Source: Craurococcus roseus (GTDB taxonomy: Bacteria > Pseudomonadota > Alphaproteobacteria > Acetobacterales > Acetobacteraceae). Taken from it: a stretch of DNA of 64,000 nucleotides. Position numbers and translations under genes: made by a program. Numbering within the stretch: the first letter of the stretch is position 1; the number at the start of each line of letters is the position of its first letter. The notes under the pieces were generated by a model. That model did no database searches. It was not told the DNA's origin and saw only the letters and a list, made by a program, of their open reading frames with translations. Positions 55,898 through 64,000 of the stretch are shown here, piece after piece. The DNA lies in assembly GCF_039523795.1 (NCBI RefSeq), contig NZ_BAAAFZ010000008.1:485931-549930 (forward strand). The letters are read 5' to 3'.

Positions 55898-58800
55898 GGG
55901 GCGGCGGTGCCCCAGCCGCCTCCGCCGGGGGTCTCCACCACCAGCGCGTCGCCCGCGGCCAGGTCGGCGGCGCCGGCGTTGCCGGGGATGGGCTCGACCC
56001 GCCCGTCCGCGCCGCGCTCCACCCACTGCCGGCCGGGCGCGCCGTCCGCGCCGCCCGCCATGCCGTGCGGCGCCACGTTCCGGCGGGACGCGACCACCAC
56101 CGCCTGCATCGGGCGGAGGAAGCGGATGCGCCGCCGCGCGCCGTCGCCGCCGCGCCACCGCCCCGCGCCGCCGGAGCCGCGGCGGATGGAGAACTCCTCC
56201 AGCCGGACAGGGTAGCGCAGCTCCAGCACCTCCGGGTCGGTCATGCGGGTGTTGGTCATGTGCGTCTGCACCGGCCCCCAGCCGTCGAAGCCCGGCCCGG
56301 CGCCGACGCCGCCGCAGACCGTCTCGTAGTACTGGTAGCGGTAGTCGCCGAAGAGGACGTTGTTCATGGTGGCCTGGGCCGAGGCGCAGGCGCCGAGCGC
56401 CGCCAGCAGCGCGTTGCACGTCACCTGGCTGACCTCGGTGTTGCCGGCGACCACCGCCGCGCCCGGCCGAGGCGACAGGAAGCTGCCCTCCGGCACCACG
56501 ATGCGGAGCGGCTTCAGGCAGCCGTCGTTGAGCGGGATGTCCTCGCCCACCAGGGCGCGGAAGCAGTAGAGCACCACGGCCCGGCACACCGCGGCCGGGG
56601 CGTTGAAGTTGCCCGGCCGCTGCGGCCCGGTGCCGGTGAAGTCGATGGTGGCGCCCCGCGCCGCCCGGTCCACGCGCACGGAGACGCGCAGTGGCGTGCC
56701 GTCGTCCGTGCGGGTCTCGAACGCGCCGTCCTGGAGCCTGTCCAGCACGCGGCGGACGCTCTCCTCGGCGTTGTCCATGACGTGCCGCATGTAGGCGCGC
56801 ACCGTGTCCAGCCCGTACTCGGCGACCGCGCGGCGCAGCTCCTGCGCGCCCTTCTCGTTCGACGCCACCTGCGCCTTGACGTCGGCGACGTTCACGTCCG
56901 GCGAGCGGGCGGGGTAGCGCGCCCCGGCCAGCAGGGCGCGGAACTCGGCCTCGCGGAAGTGGCCGGCTTCGACGAGGAGGAAGTCGTCGATGACCACGCC
57001 CTCCTCCTCCAGAGTCCGGCTCCCGGGCGGCGTCGAGCCCGGGGTGAGGCCGCCGATGTCGGCGTGGTGGCCGCGGCTGCCGACGAAGAACAGGATCTCG
57101 CGCCCGGCGTCGTCGAACACGGGGGTGATGACGGTCACGTCCGGCAGGTGCGTGCCGCCGTTGTAGGGGTTGTTCAACGCCACCACGTCGCCCGGCTTCA
57201 GGGCGGGGCCGCGCGAGCGGATCACCGTCCGCACGCTCTCGCCCATGGCGCCGAGGTGAACCGGGACGTGCGGCGCGTTGGCCACCAGCGCGCCGGTGGC
57301 GTCGAAGACCGCGCAGGAGAAGTCCAACCGCTCCTTGATGTTGACGGACAGGCTGGTGTTCCGGAGCACTGCGCCGGCCTGCTCGGCGGCGCTCATGAAA
57401 AGGTTGTTGAACAGCTCCAGCATCACCGGGTCGGGCCGCGCGGCGTCGGCCACCCGCGCCGCCTCGCGCGGTTCGGTGCGACGCAGCAGCAGGTGGTTCA
57501 GCGCCGTGACCTCCGCGGTCCAGCCCGGCTCGACCACCGTGGTCGCGTTGGCCTCGCGGATCAGCGCCGGGCCGGGGATGCGGTCGTCGCGCCGCAGCGC
57601 CTCGCGGTCGAACACCGGCGCCTGGTGCTCCGCTCCCGCGGTCCAGAGGGCCACGGTGTCGATCGGCTCCGGCGGGTCGCCGCCTTCCCGCGCCGGCAGC
57701 GCCGCTTCCTCCACCCGCTCGCCGGCCGCCGTGACCTCGGCAACGCAAGCCTCCACCACCACCTCCCGCTCCGGCGTGGCGAAGCCGAAGCGTTGGCGGT
57801 GCGCGGCGGTGAAGGCGTCCAGCACCTCCGCGTGCGGCCCGAAGGGCACCGGCAGGAAGGTGTCGGTGCCGGCGTAGCGCAGGTGCAGCCGCCGCTGCGC
57901 CGAGACGCGCGCCGGGTCGGCCCCCTGCCCCAGCAGCTCCTCCCGCCCCGCCTCCGCCAGCGCGTCCAGCCTCCCGGCGAGATCGGCCATGCCCCCGGCC
58001 GAGAGCGGCGCCTCCACCGCGCCCTCGCGGATCGTGCTCTGGTCCGCGAGGCCCATCCCGTAGGCGGAGAGCACGCCGGCGAAGGGGTGGATGAACACCG
58101 TTTCCATGCCCAGCTCGTCCGCGACCAAGCAGGCGTGCTGGCCGCCGGCGCCGCCGAAGCATTGCAGGGCGAAGCGCGTCGCGTCCTGGCCCTTCTGGAT
58201 GGACACCTGCTTGATGGCGTTCGCCATGTTGGACACGGCCACGCGCAGGAAGCCCTCCGCCACGTGGCGCGGCGTCTGCGGCTGCCCGGTGGCGGCGCCC
58301 ACCTCCCGCGCCAGGGCGGCGAAGCGCTCGGAAACCACGTCGGCGTCGAGCGGCTGGTCGCCCTCCGGCCCGAAGATCGCCGGGAAGTGCCGCGGCTGCA
58401 CCTTGCCCAGCATGACGTTGGCGTCGGTGACGGTGAGCGGCCCGCCGTTGCGGTAGCAGGCCGGGCCGGGGTTGGCGCCGGCGCTGCCCGGGCCGACGCG
58501 GAACCGCGAGCCGTCGAAGTGCAGGATGGAGCCGCCGCCGGCCGCGACCGTGTTGATGGCCATCATCGGCGCCCGCATCCGCACGCCGGCCACCTGCGTC
58601 TCGAAGGCGCGCTCGAAGGCGCCGGCGTAGAGCGCGACGTCCGTGGAGGTGCCGCCCATGTCGAAGCCGATGACGCGGTCGAGCCCCGCCATGGCGGCGG
58701 TGCGCGCGGCGCCGACGATGCCGCCGGCCGGGCCGCTCAGGATCGCGTCCTTGCCCTGGAACCGCCCCGCCTCGGCGAGCCCGCCCGAGGACTGCATGAA

Positions 58801-59511
58801 GAACAGCCGGACGCCGGGCAGCTCCGACGCCACCTGCTCCACGTAGCGGCGCAGGATCGGCGAAAGGTAGGCGTCCACCACCGCCGTGTCGCCGCGCGGC
58901 ACGATCCGCGGCAGCGGCGACGCCTCGTGCGACAGCGAGACCTGCGGAAAGCCGGCCTCGCGCGCCAGCTCGCCCACGCGCTTCTCGTGCGCCGGGTTGG
59001 TCCAGGCGTGCATGAGCGCCACCGCGACCGCGCGGATGCCCAGCCCGTGCGCCTCGGCCAGCGCGGCGCGGGCGGCGCCATCGTCCAAGGGCTCGATCTC
59101 GGCGCCGTCCGCGGCCACGCGCCCGCCGATCTCGGCCGCCCGCTCGTGCAGCAGGTCGGGCAGGCGCACGTGGAGATCGAAGAGGCGCGGCCGGGCCTGG
59201 TCGCCGATCCGCAGCAGGTCGGCGAAGCCGCGGTTCACCAGCAGCAGCACCCGCTCGCCCCGGCGCTCCAAAAGGGCGTTGGTGGCGACGGTGGTGCCCA
59301 TCTTGACGGCCTCGACCGCGCCGGGCGGGATCGGCGCGCCGGGCGCGAGGCCCAGGACGGCGCGGATGCCCGCCACCGCCGCGTCCCGGTAGCGGTCCGG
59401 GTTCTCGGACAGCAGCTTGGCCGTGAGGAGCCGCCCGGCCGGGTCGCGCGCGACGATGTCGGTGAAGGTGCCGCCGCGGTCTACCCAGAATTGCCACCCA
59501 TCGCCAGCCAT
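55894..59511 (-). CDS. Hydantoinase/oxoprolinase, fused A and B subunits
   Basis: 1205 residues from ATG 59511. The N-terminal HyuA-type part (1 to about 690) begins D-R-G-G-T-F-T-D-I-V and has the actin-like ATPase motifs G-T-T-V-A-T-N-A-L and G-F-D-M-G-G-T-S-T-D. The C-terminal HyuB-type part (about 690-1205) contains N-N-P-Y-N-G-G-T-H-L-P-D, G-H-H-A-D-I-G-G and the P-G-G-G-G-W-G end. Fused enzymes of this length include ATP-dependent 5-oxoprolinase, which opens 5-oxoproline to glutamate; hydantoin substrates are also possible. The 4-nt overlap with the AsmA gene is unusual in partner choice. Confidence 0.9.
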   Translation of the reverse strand: MAGDGWQFWVDRGGTFTDIVARDPAGRLLTAKLLSENPDRYRDAAVAGIRAVLGLAPGAPIPPGAVEAVKMGTTVATNALLERRGERVLLLVNRGFADLLRIGDQARPRLFDLHVRLPDLLHERAAEIGGRVAADGAEIEPLDDGAARAALAEAHGLGIRAVAVALMHAWTNPAHEKRVGELAREAGFPQVSLSHEASPLPRIVPRGDTAVVDAYLSPILRRYVEQVASELPGVRLFFMQSSGGLAEAGRFQGKDAILSGPAGGIVGAARTAAMAGLDRVIGFDMGGTSTDVALYAGAFERAFETQVAGVRMRAPMMAINTVAAGGGSILHFDGSRFRVGPGSAGANPGPACYRNGGPLTVTDANVMLGKVQPRHFPAIFGPEGDQPLDADVVSERFAALAREVGAATGQPQTPRHVAEGFLRVAVSNMANAIKQVSIQKGQDATRFALQCFGGAGGQHACLVADELGMETVFIHPFAGVLSAYGMGLADQSTIREGAVEAPLSAGGMADLAGRLDALAEAGREELLGQGADPARVSAQRRLHLRYAGTDTFLPVPFGPHAEVLDAFTAAHRQRFGFATPEREVVVEACVAEVTAAGERVEEAALPAREGGDPPEPIDTVALWTAGAEHQAPVFDREALRRDDRIPGPALIREANATTVVEPGWTAEVTALNHLLLRRTEPREAARVADAARPDPVMLELFNNLFMSAAEQAGAVLRNTSLSVNIKERLDFSCAVFDATGALVANAPHVPVHLGAMGESVRTVIRSRGPALKPGDVVALNNPYNGGTHLPDVTVITPVFDDAGREILFFVGSRGHHADIGGLTPGSTPPGSRTLEEEGVVIDDFLLVEAGHFREAEFRALLAGARYPARSPDVNVADVKAQVASNEKGAQELRRAVAEYGLDTVRAYMRHVMDNAEESVRRVLDRLQDGAFETRTDDGTPLRVSVRVDRAARGATIDFTGTGPQRPGNFNAPAAVCRAVVLYCFRALVGEDIPLNDGCLKPLRIVVPEGSFLSPRPGAAVVAGNTEVSQVTCNALLAALGACASAQATMNNVLFGDYRYQYYETVCGGVGAGPGFDGWGPVQTHMTNTRMTDPEVLELRYPVRLEEFSIRRGSGGAGRWRGGDGARRRIRFLRPMQAVVVASRRNVAPHGMAGGADGAPGRQWVERGADGRVEPIPGNAGAADLAAGDALVVETPGGGGWGTAAP

Positions 59512-59639
59512 CGCCCCTCGCGCCCCGAAGACCGGTCCGAGAATGCGAGCGGCCACCGTGCGGGGCAACCCGGCACTCGCGCCGCCCGGGGGCCGTGCTA
59601 GAGACACGGGCTGAGCAGGAGCGTCGGCGGGCATTGGGC

Positions 59640-60410
59640 GTGTGGGGCAAGATCCTGGGCGGGATGGCGGGCTTCTTCACCGGCGGGCCGCTCGGCGCCG
59701 TGGTGGGCGCCGCGATGGGCCACGCCGCGGACGAGGGCACGATCGGCCGCGCCTTCCGCCCGTCCCCGCACGGCGCGGCGGACTTGGCGGCGATGCTCGG
59801 CTCGCGCGAGCAGGTCTTCGCCATCTGCGTGGTGGTGCTCTCGGCCAAGCTGGCCAAGTGCGACGGGCCTGTGAGGCGGGAGGAGATCGACGCCTTCAAG
59901 CGCCTGTTCCGCATCCCGCCCGAGAGCCTGCGCGAGGTCGGCCAGCTCTTCGACGAAGCGCGCGACAGCGCCGAGGGCTACGAAAGCTTCGCTCAGCGGC
60001 TCGGCCAAGCCTTCGCCGACAACAAGGGCATGCTGGAGGACGTGCTGACGGCGCTGTTCCAGATCGCCCGCGCCGACGGGCCGCTGACCCGCGCCGAGGT
60101 GGCCTTCCTGCAAGGGACTCAGGTCCGCTTCGGCCTCGACGCCTTCGCCTGGGAACGGGCGCGGGACGGCCGCCCCGGCGCGTCCTCGGCGGCGGCAGCC
60201 GTCGGCCCCGATCCCTACGCCGTGCTCGGCCTGTCGCGCGAGGCTTCGGACGCCGACATCCGCCAAGCGTGGCGCCGCTTGATGCGCGAGAACCACCCGG
60301 ACAGCCTGGCGGCGCGCGGCGTGCCGCAGGAGTTCGTGAAGCGCGCGACCGAGAAGGTGGCCGGCATCAACGCCGCCTGGGACCGCATCAAACGCGAGCG
60401 CGGGCTGTGA
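59640..60410 (+). CDS. DjlA-like co-chaperone (TerB plus J domain)
   Basis: 256 residues from the GTG at 59640 (V-W-G-K), the usual M-W-G-K start of this family; a TTG at 59634 is possible. A Gly-rich membrane-associated segment (about 5-30, G-G-P-L-G-A-V-V-G-A) is followed by a TerB-like helical domain (about 50-165) and a C-terminal J domain (about 190-256) with the H-P-D motif. DjlA proteins recruit and stimulate DnaK, often at the membrane. It is divergent from the hydantoinase and 25 nt upstream of ampD. Confidence 0.9.
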   Translation: MWGKILGGMAGFFTGGPLGAVVGAAMGHAADEGTIGRAFRPSPHGAADLAAMLGSREQVFAICVVVLSAKLAKCDGPVRREEIDAFKRLFRIPPESLREVGQLFDEARDSAEGYESFAQRLGQAFADNKGMLEDVLTALFQIARADGPLTRAEVAFLQGTQVRFGLDAFAWERARDGRPGASSAAAAVGPDPYAVLGLSREASDADIRQAWRRLMRENHPDSLAARGVPQEFVKRATEKVAGINAAWDRIKRERGL

Positions 60411-60435
60411 CGGGCGACTCGGCCGCCCCGCCCGC

Positions 60436-61185
60436 ATGGTGATCCGCGACGCGCCCAGCCCGAACCACGACGAGCGCCCGCCGGGCGGGCCGATCGACAC
60501 GCTCGTCCTCCACTACACCGGGATGCGCACCGCCGAGGAAGCGCTCGTGCGGCTGCGCGACCCGGCGTCGCGCGTCTCGGCGCACTACGTCGTCGAGGAG
60601 GACGGCTTGGTGTGGCGCCTGGTGCCGGAAGGGCGGCGCGCGTGGCACGCGGGCGCGTCCCACTGGCGCGGGCGCGAGTCGCTGAACGGGCGCAGCATCG
60701 GCGTCGAGGTCGTGAATCCCGGGCACGAATGGGGCTACCGGCCGTTCCCGGCGCTGCAGATGGCGGCGGTGTGCGACCTCTGCCTGGAGATCATCGCGCG
60801 ACACGCGATCGCCGCGCGCGACGTGGTCGCGCACAGCGACGTCTCGCCCGACCGCAAGCAGGACCCGGGCGAATTGTTCGATTGGGAAGGCTTGGCCGCG
60901 AACGGCGTCGGGCTTTGGCCGTGCGCCGCCGCGACGGGGTGTGTAGCGGCTGACACACCGGGCACGGAAGCGGGTGTGACGGCATTCCTCGCCGCCATCG
61001 GCTACCGCACGGACCTCCCGCTGCCGGTCCTGCTCACGGCGTTCCAGCGCCGTTGGCGGCCGGAGCGCGTGGACGGCGCGGCGGACGCTGGCACGTTCCG
61101 ACGGCTCGCGGAGGTGGCCGCGCTTCACGGCGGCAACGGCGCGGATTCGCGGGGCATTGACGCGGGCGCTCCGGCGCGCACATAG
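60436..61185 (+). CDS. ampD: N-acetylmuramoyl-L-alanine amidase (AmpD-like)
   Basis: 249 residues. The amidase_2 domain (about 18-150) has zinc ligands His26 (L-V-L-H-Y-T-G), His133 (V-A-H-S-D) and Asp143 (K-Q-D-P-G), with Glu91 in I-G-V-E-V placed like the AmpD catalytic/activating glutamate. A C-terminal peptidoglycan-binding-like helical part (about 180-235, A-F-Q-R-R-W-R-P) makes it longer than E. coli AmpD. There is no signal peptide, so it is cytoplasmic and probably recycles anhydro-muropeptides. Its 3' end carries the rnpB promoter. Confidence 0.92.
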   Translation: MVIRDAPSPNHDERPPGGPIDTLVLHYTGMRTAEEALVRLRDPASRVSAHYVVEEDGLVWRLVPEGRRAWHAGASHWRGRESLNGRSIGVEVVNPGHEWGYRPFPALQMAAVCDLCLEIIARHAIAARDVVAHSDVSPDRKQDPGELFDWEGLAANGVGLWPCAAATGCVAADTPGTEAGVTAFLAAIGYRTDLPLPVLLTAFQRRWRPERVDGAADAGTFRRLAEVAALHGGNGADSRGIDAGAPART

Positions 61186-61186
61186 C
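61157..61186 (+). promoter_or_regulatory. Promoter of rnpB inside the end of ampD
   Basis: TTGACG at 61157-61162 and CATAGC at 61181-61186, with an 18-bp spacer, end 6 nt before the predicted 5' end of RNase P RNA (61193). The position and spacing fit a sigma-70-type promoter. The -10 element overlaps the ampD stop codon. Confidence 0.6.
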
Positions 61187-61192
61187 GCGGTC

Positions 61193-61643
<451 letters not shown>

Positions 61644-62020
61644 CCCTTTCCCCACAAGCTTTCCACAGGCTTGTCCACCGAGTCGGTTACTCATCGCCCA
61701 AAGAACGAAACCGAAGGACCACCCCGCTTGGGGCACCTCACGGCGATGTTCTTGAGCATGGATGAGTTTCCTAACCGCGTCTGCAAGACAAAGCCGTTCG
61801 TTACAGATTGTTTGGTTGACGCGGGCGCATTGGCGCTTGCTGGGGGGCGTTAGCCCATGATACACCCTCGCTATCCCGCAAGGGCCCAGAGCAACGCTTC
61901 GGGGGGAGCGTCCGGGCCCGAACGGGATGAGGTCGGGCGAGCCGGCGGGGTCGGGGGGCCTCGCCGGCCGCGCCTCCAACCGGGGCGCGGCCGTAGCCGG
62001 GCGCAGGGGGAGGCGGGGCC
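61644..62020. other. Noncoding region between rnpB and mraZ
   Basis: It should contain the rnpB 3' region and the dcw cluster promoter. Three DnaA-box-like 9-mers lie just after rnpB: TTCCCCACA (61648-61656), CTTTCCACA (61659-61667) and TTGTCCACC (61671-61679). A fourth, TTATCCACG (61598-61606), is inside the rnpB 3' part. A TTGACG at 61816-61821 has no good -10 partner. No protein-coding frame with family resemblance was seen. Confidence 0.45.
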
Positions 62021-62473
62021 ATTTTCTTCGGCGCGGAAGCGGTGGCGTTCGACGCCAAGAAGACGCGGCTCTCCGTGCCGTCGTCCTTCCGCGCCGTCCT
62101 CGCGCAATCCGGCGACCAGGACGTGGTGCTCCGCCCTTCCAGCCATTCGCCCTGCATCGACGTCTGGCCGAAGAACACCTTCCAGGCCGAGGTCGAGCGC
62201 CGCACCCGCGACATCGATCCGTTCAGCGAAGAATTCGACTCCGTCACCGACGACCTGACGGTCCGCGCCTACGACACCCGCGTGGACGCCGACGGCCGGG
62301 TCGTGCTGCCGAAGACCCTGCTCGCCGAGGTGCCGCTGGACGCCAACGCGCTGATCGTCGGCCGCCGCAGCTTCTTCCAGATCTGGTCCGCGCCGGTGTG
62401 GGCCGAGCGCCAGGCCGCGGCGGCCGCCGCCAAGAAGGCGGCTCGCGCCTCCGGCGAAGGAGGCGCGGCGTGA
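62021..62473 (+). CDS. mraZ: Transcriptional regulator MraZ
   Basis: 150 residues if translation begins at the ATT at 62021. From there the protein reads F-F-G-A-E-A-V-A-F-D-A-K-K-T-R-L-S-V-P, exactly in register with the conserved F-L-S/G ... D-x-K-G-R-V-S-V-P start of MraZ. An upstream GGGGGAGG sits 6-7 nt before it. No ATG, GTG or TTG exists between the upstream in-frame TAG (61994) and the GTG at 62042, which would cut off the first strand. The second SpoVT/AbrB-like half has D-A-D-G-R-V-V-L-P near 93-101. MraZ binds its own promoter and represses the dcw cluster. The tail is Ala/Lys-rich. Confidence 0.88.
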   Translation: MFFGAEAVAFDAKKTRLSVPSSFRAVLAQSGDQDVVLRPSSHSPCIDVWPKNTFQAEVERRTRDIDPFSEEFDSVTDDLTVRAYDTRVDADGRVVLPKTLLAEVPLDANALIVGRRSFFQIWSAPVWAERQAAAAAAKKAARASGEGGAA

Positions 62474-63444
62474 GCGGCGGCACCGGCCACCTCCCCGTGA
62501 TGCTGTCCGAGGTCTTGGAAACCTTGGCTCCGCGCGACGGAGCCGCCTACCTCGACGGCACCTTCGGCGGTGGCGGCTACGCCCGCGCGATCCTGGAAGC
62601 CGCCCCCCGTTGCACCCTGTTCGCCATCGACTGCGACCCGGACGCCATCGCCCGCGGCGCCGCCCTGGCCGCGCGCTTTCCGGGCCGACTCCACCTGTTG
62701 CAAGGCCGCTTCGGCGACATGCTCTCCCTCTTGGAAGGCGTGGGCGTCGCGGCGCTCGACGGCGTTGTGTTGGATCTGGGGGTGTCGTCGTTCCAGTTGG
62801 ATGAACCAGAACGAGGTTTTTCGTTCCGATTCAACGGTCCGCTTGACATGCGCATGGGTAAGGTAGGCAATTCCGCTCAAGATATCGTGAACTCGATCCC
62901 GGAGTCGGAATTGGCCGACCTGCTCTTCAATCTCGGTGAAGAACGGCACGCGCGGCGGATCGCCCGCGCGATCGTGGCAGCCCGCCGCGAGGGACCCATC
63001 ACGACAACGGAACAGTTGGCCGGAATCGTCCGCGCTGCCGCCCCTCGCGACCCTTCCGGCCTGGACCGCGCCACCCGCAGTTTCCAGGCGCTCCGCATCG
63101 CGGTGAACGACGAGTTGGGCGAGGTCGAGCGCGGCTTGGCCGCCGCCGCGGGCCTGTTGGCGCCGGGCGGCCGGTTGGTGGTGGTGGCCTTCCATTCGCT
63201 CGAAGACCGGATTGTGAAACGGTTCATGGCCCGGTCCGCCGGCCGCGGTGCCGGCGCTTCCCGCCACGACCCGGCCTCGCTCGCCCGCCCGCCCGCCGCC
63301 GGCGCCGCAACCGCCGCCGCCTTCCGCTTGCTGACGCCACGGGCGCTCCGCCCAGGCGCCCGCGAGGCGGACGCCAACCCGCGTTCGCGGAGCGCTCGGC
63401 TCCGAGCCATCGAACGCCTCGCCCCGCAGGACGTCGCCGCATGA
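62470..63444 (+). CDS. rsmH: 16S rRNA (cytosine1402-N4) methyltransferase
   Basis: 324 residues from a GTG overlapping the mraZ stop (GTGA). RsmH methylates C1402 in the ribosomal P site region. The SAM-binding Y-L-D-G-T-F-G-G-G-G-Y (27-37), the V-L-D-L-G-V-S-S-F-Q-L-D block near 99-110, R-F-N-G-P-L-D-M-R-M and A-F-H-S-L-E-D-R-I-V-K are all present. Part of the coding sequence around 62.76-62.95 kb is noticeably less GC-rich than the flanks, but the protein is continuous. It overlaps ftsL at its end. Confidence 0.96.
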   Translation: MSGGTGHLPVMLSEVLETLAPRDGAAYLDGTFGGGGYARAILEAAPRCTLFAIDCDPDAIARGAALAARFPGRLHLLQGRFGDMLSLLEGVGVAALDGVVLDLGVSSFQLDEPERGFSFRFNGPLDMRMGKVGNSAQDIVNSIPESELADLLFNLGEERHARRIARAIVAARREGPITTTEQLAGIVRAAAPRDPSGLDRATRSFQALRIAVNDELGEVERGLAAAAGLLAPGGRLVVVAFHSLEDRIVKRFMARSAGRGAGASRHDPASLARPPAAGAATAAAFRLLTPRALRPGAREADANPRSRSARLRAIERLAPQDVAA

Positions 63445-64000
63445 TACGCCCGCTCACGCTCCTTTCCGTCATCGCGGCCGCTGGCGCGGGGCTGCACGTC
63501 TACAACACCAAGCACGCGGTGTTCATGCTGGACCGCGAGTTGCGGACCATCGCGGTCGGCATCCAGGAGGCGGAAACCCGCACCCAGGCGCTGCAAGCGG
63601 AATGGGCCTGGGCGACGGAGCAGGAGCGGCTCCGCGCCTTGGCGCAGCGCCACCTCGCCCTTGAGCCGATGCAGCCCGCCCAATTCGTCCGATTCGCGGA
63701 AGCCGAGCGCCGCCTGCCACCGCCCGAAGCCCACGGCGGCCCCGTCGCCCTTTTCGCCCCGAACGAGCCATCGGCGGCGGGGAACCGGACGCGGATCGCG
63801 CTGTTGTTGCCCGAGCCGGCGGCGCCTGGGCGCGCTTCCCCGGCCGCGCCGCCGCCCGCCGCCCCCGTGCCGACGCTGACCGCCGTGGCCCAGGCCGCGC
63901 TGGCCGCCGCGGCGTCCAAGCCCCTGCCGCTCCCCGCGCCGGCCGCGCCGGAAGCGCCGCCGGTGGTGGCCCGCACCGCCGTCGCGCTTCCCCCGTTGCC
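63441..64000 (+). CDS. ftsL: Cell division protein FtsL (partial at right edge)
   Basis: At least 186 codons from the ATG overlapping the rsmH stop; the end lies beyond the window. A short cytoplasmic start (M-I-R-P) precedes one membrane segment (about 5-18) and a periplasmic heptad-like helix (about 30-75, with L-D-R-E-L-R and L-Q-A-E-W-A-W-A-T-E-Q-E-R-L). The rest is a long Ala/Pro-rich extension not found in E. coli FtsL. FtsL joins FtsB and FtsQ in the divisome and activates FtsWI. The call depends on position after rsmH and topology, since FtsL is poorly conserved. Confidence 0.82.
   Translation, partial: MIRPLTLLSVIAAAGAGLHVYNTKHAVFMLDRELRTIAVGIQEAETRTQALQAEWAWATEQERLRALAQRHLALEPMQPAQFVRFAEAERRLPPPEAHGGPVALFAPNEPSAAGNRTRIALLLPEPAAPGRASPAAPPPAAPVPTLTAVAQAALAAAASKPLPLPAPAAPEAPPVVARTAVALPPL

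Noticed and set aside
52997..59914. A 2305-codon open frame on the minus strand
   Set aside because: Only 52997-55897 is the AsmA gene. The remaining part lies over the hydantoinase gene in another frame, is Arg/Gly/Ala-rich noise and matches no protein; the DNA is so GC-rich that stops are rare.

Overview
This window is very GC-rich chromosomal DNA from a Gram-negative alphaproteobacterium, most probably a Rhodospirillales / Acetobacteraceae-type organism. That placement is an inference. It rests on the kdsD-lptC-lptA-lptB-rpoN-hpf run, the DUF1150-Hsp20 pair, the rpmH-rnpA-yidD-yidC-engB-argB-dapD-dapE order, an NDUFA12 complex I subunit beside mlaD and DUF2155, and mraZ-rsmH-ftsL at the right edge. 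Most neighbouring genes on one strand overlap by 4 nt (ATGA/GTGA) or are a few bases apart, so the window is built from tight operons.

Layout. 1-4.9 kb: LPS transport genes, sigma-54 and the ribosome hibernation factor. 5.1-5.9 kb: DUF1150 and a small heat-shock protein on the minus strand. 6.0-9.5 kb: def-fmt-truA and a methyltransferase. 9.5-16.7 kb: a long minus-strand block for lysine (dapD, dapE) and arginine (argB) synthesis, membrane insertion (yidC, yidD), RNase P protein and L34. 16.8-23.4 kb: a TVP38 membrane protein with a flavin oxidoreductase, 3-hydroxybutyrate dehydrogenase coupled to a patatin, and three methyltransferase or DUF genes. 23.6-30.4 kb: hldE, an EF-G outside the str operon, a TauD-type dioxygenase and the frameshifted remains of a TctC/Bug solute-binding protein. 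30.4-32.5 kb: an unusually AT-rich gap followed by two acidic repeat proteins. 32.5-37.7 kb: wrbA, purine-catabolism genes (uraH, an allantoate-type amidohydrolase), and the mlaD/NDUFA12 group. 37.9-42.0 kb: an NrdJ-tail-like protein, RidA, a FemAB-like transferase and an EamA exporter. 42.1-49.6 kb: a protein quality-control cluster (ftsH, lon, hsp20, a LuxR-type regulator and two HtrA-like proteins, one of them catalytically dead). 49.6-53.0 kb: an MFS transporter, a yefM-yoeB toxin-antitoxin pair with its operator, an acyl-CoA dehydrogenase fragment and a noncoding stretch with a repeated 13-mer. 53.0-64.0 kb: AsmA, a fused hydantoinase/oxoprolinase, a DjlA-like co-chaperone, ampD, RNase P RNA and the start of the division and cell wall (dcw) cluster.

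The most unusual locus is 30.4-32.5 kb. A 221-residue protein there is almost entirely nine 22-residue repeats, about 29% aspartate, with invariant Gln/Asn ladders. The next gene encodes a second protein with a coil of about 22.5 residues arranged as 45-residue pairs. Together they look like a beta-solenoid or curlin-like assembly of unknown function. Next is the HtrA-like pseudoprotease at 47.5-48.5 kb, in which His, Asp and Ser of the triad are all replaced; it is translationally coupled to a LuxR-type regulator and divergent from an intact HtrA. Other points are a probable AUU start for mraZ, a TGTACA palindrome at yefM, an rnpB promoter inside ampD and two gene remnants.
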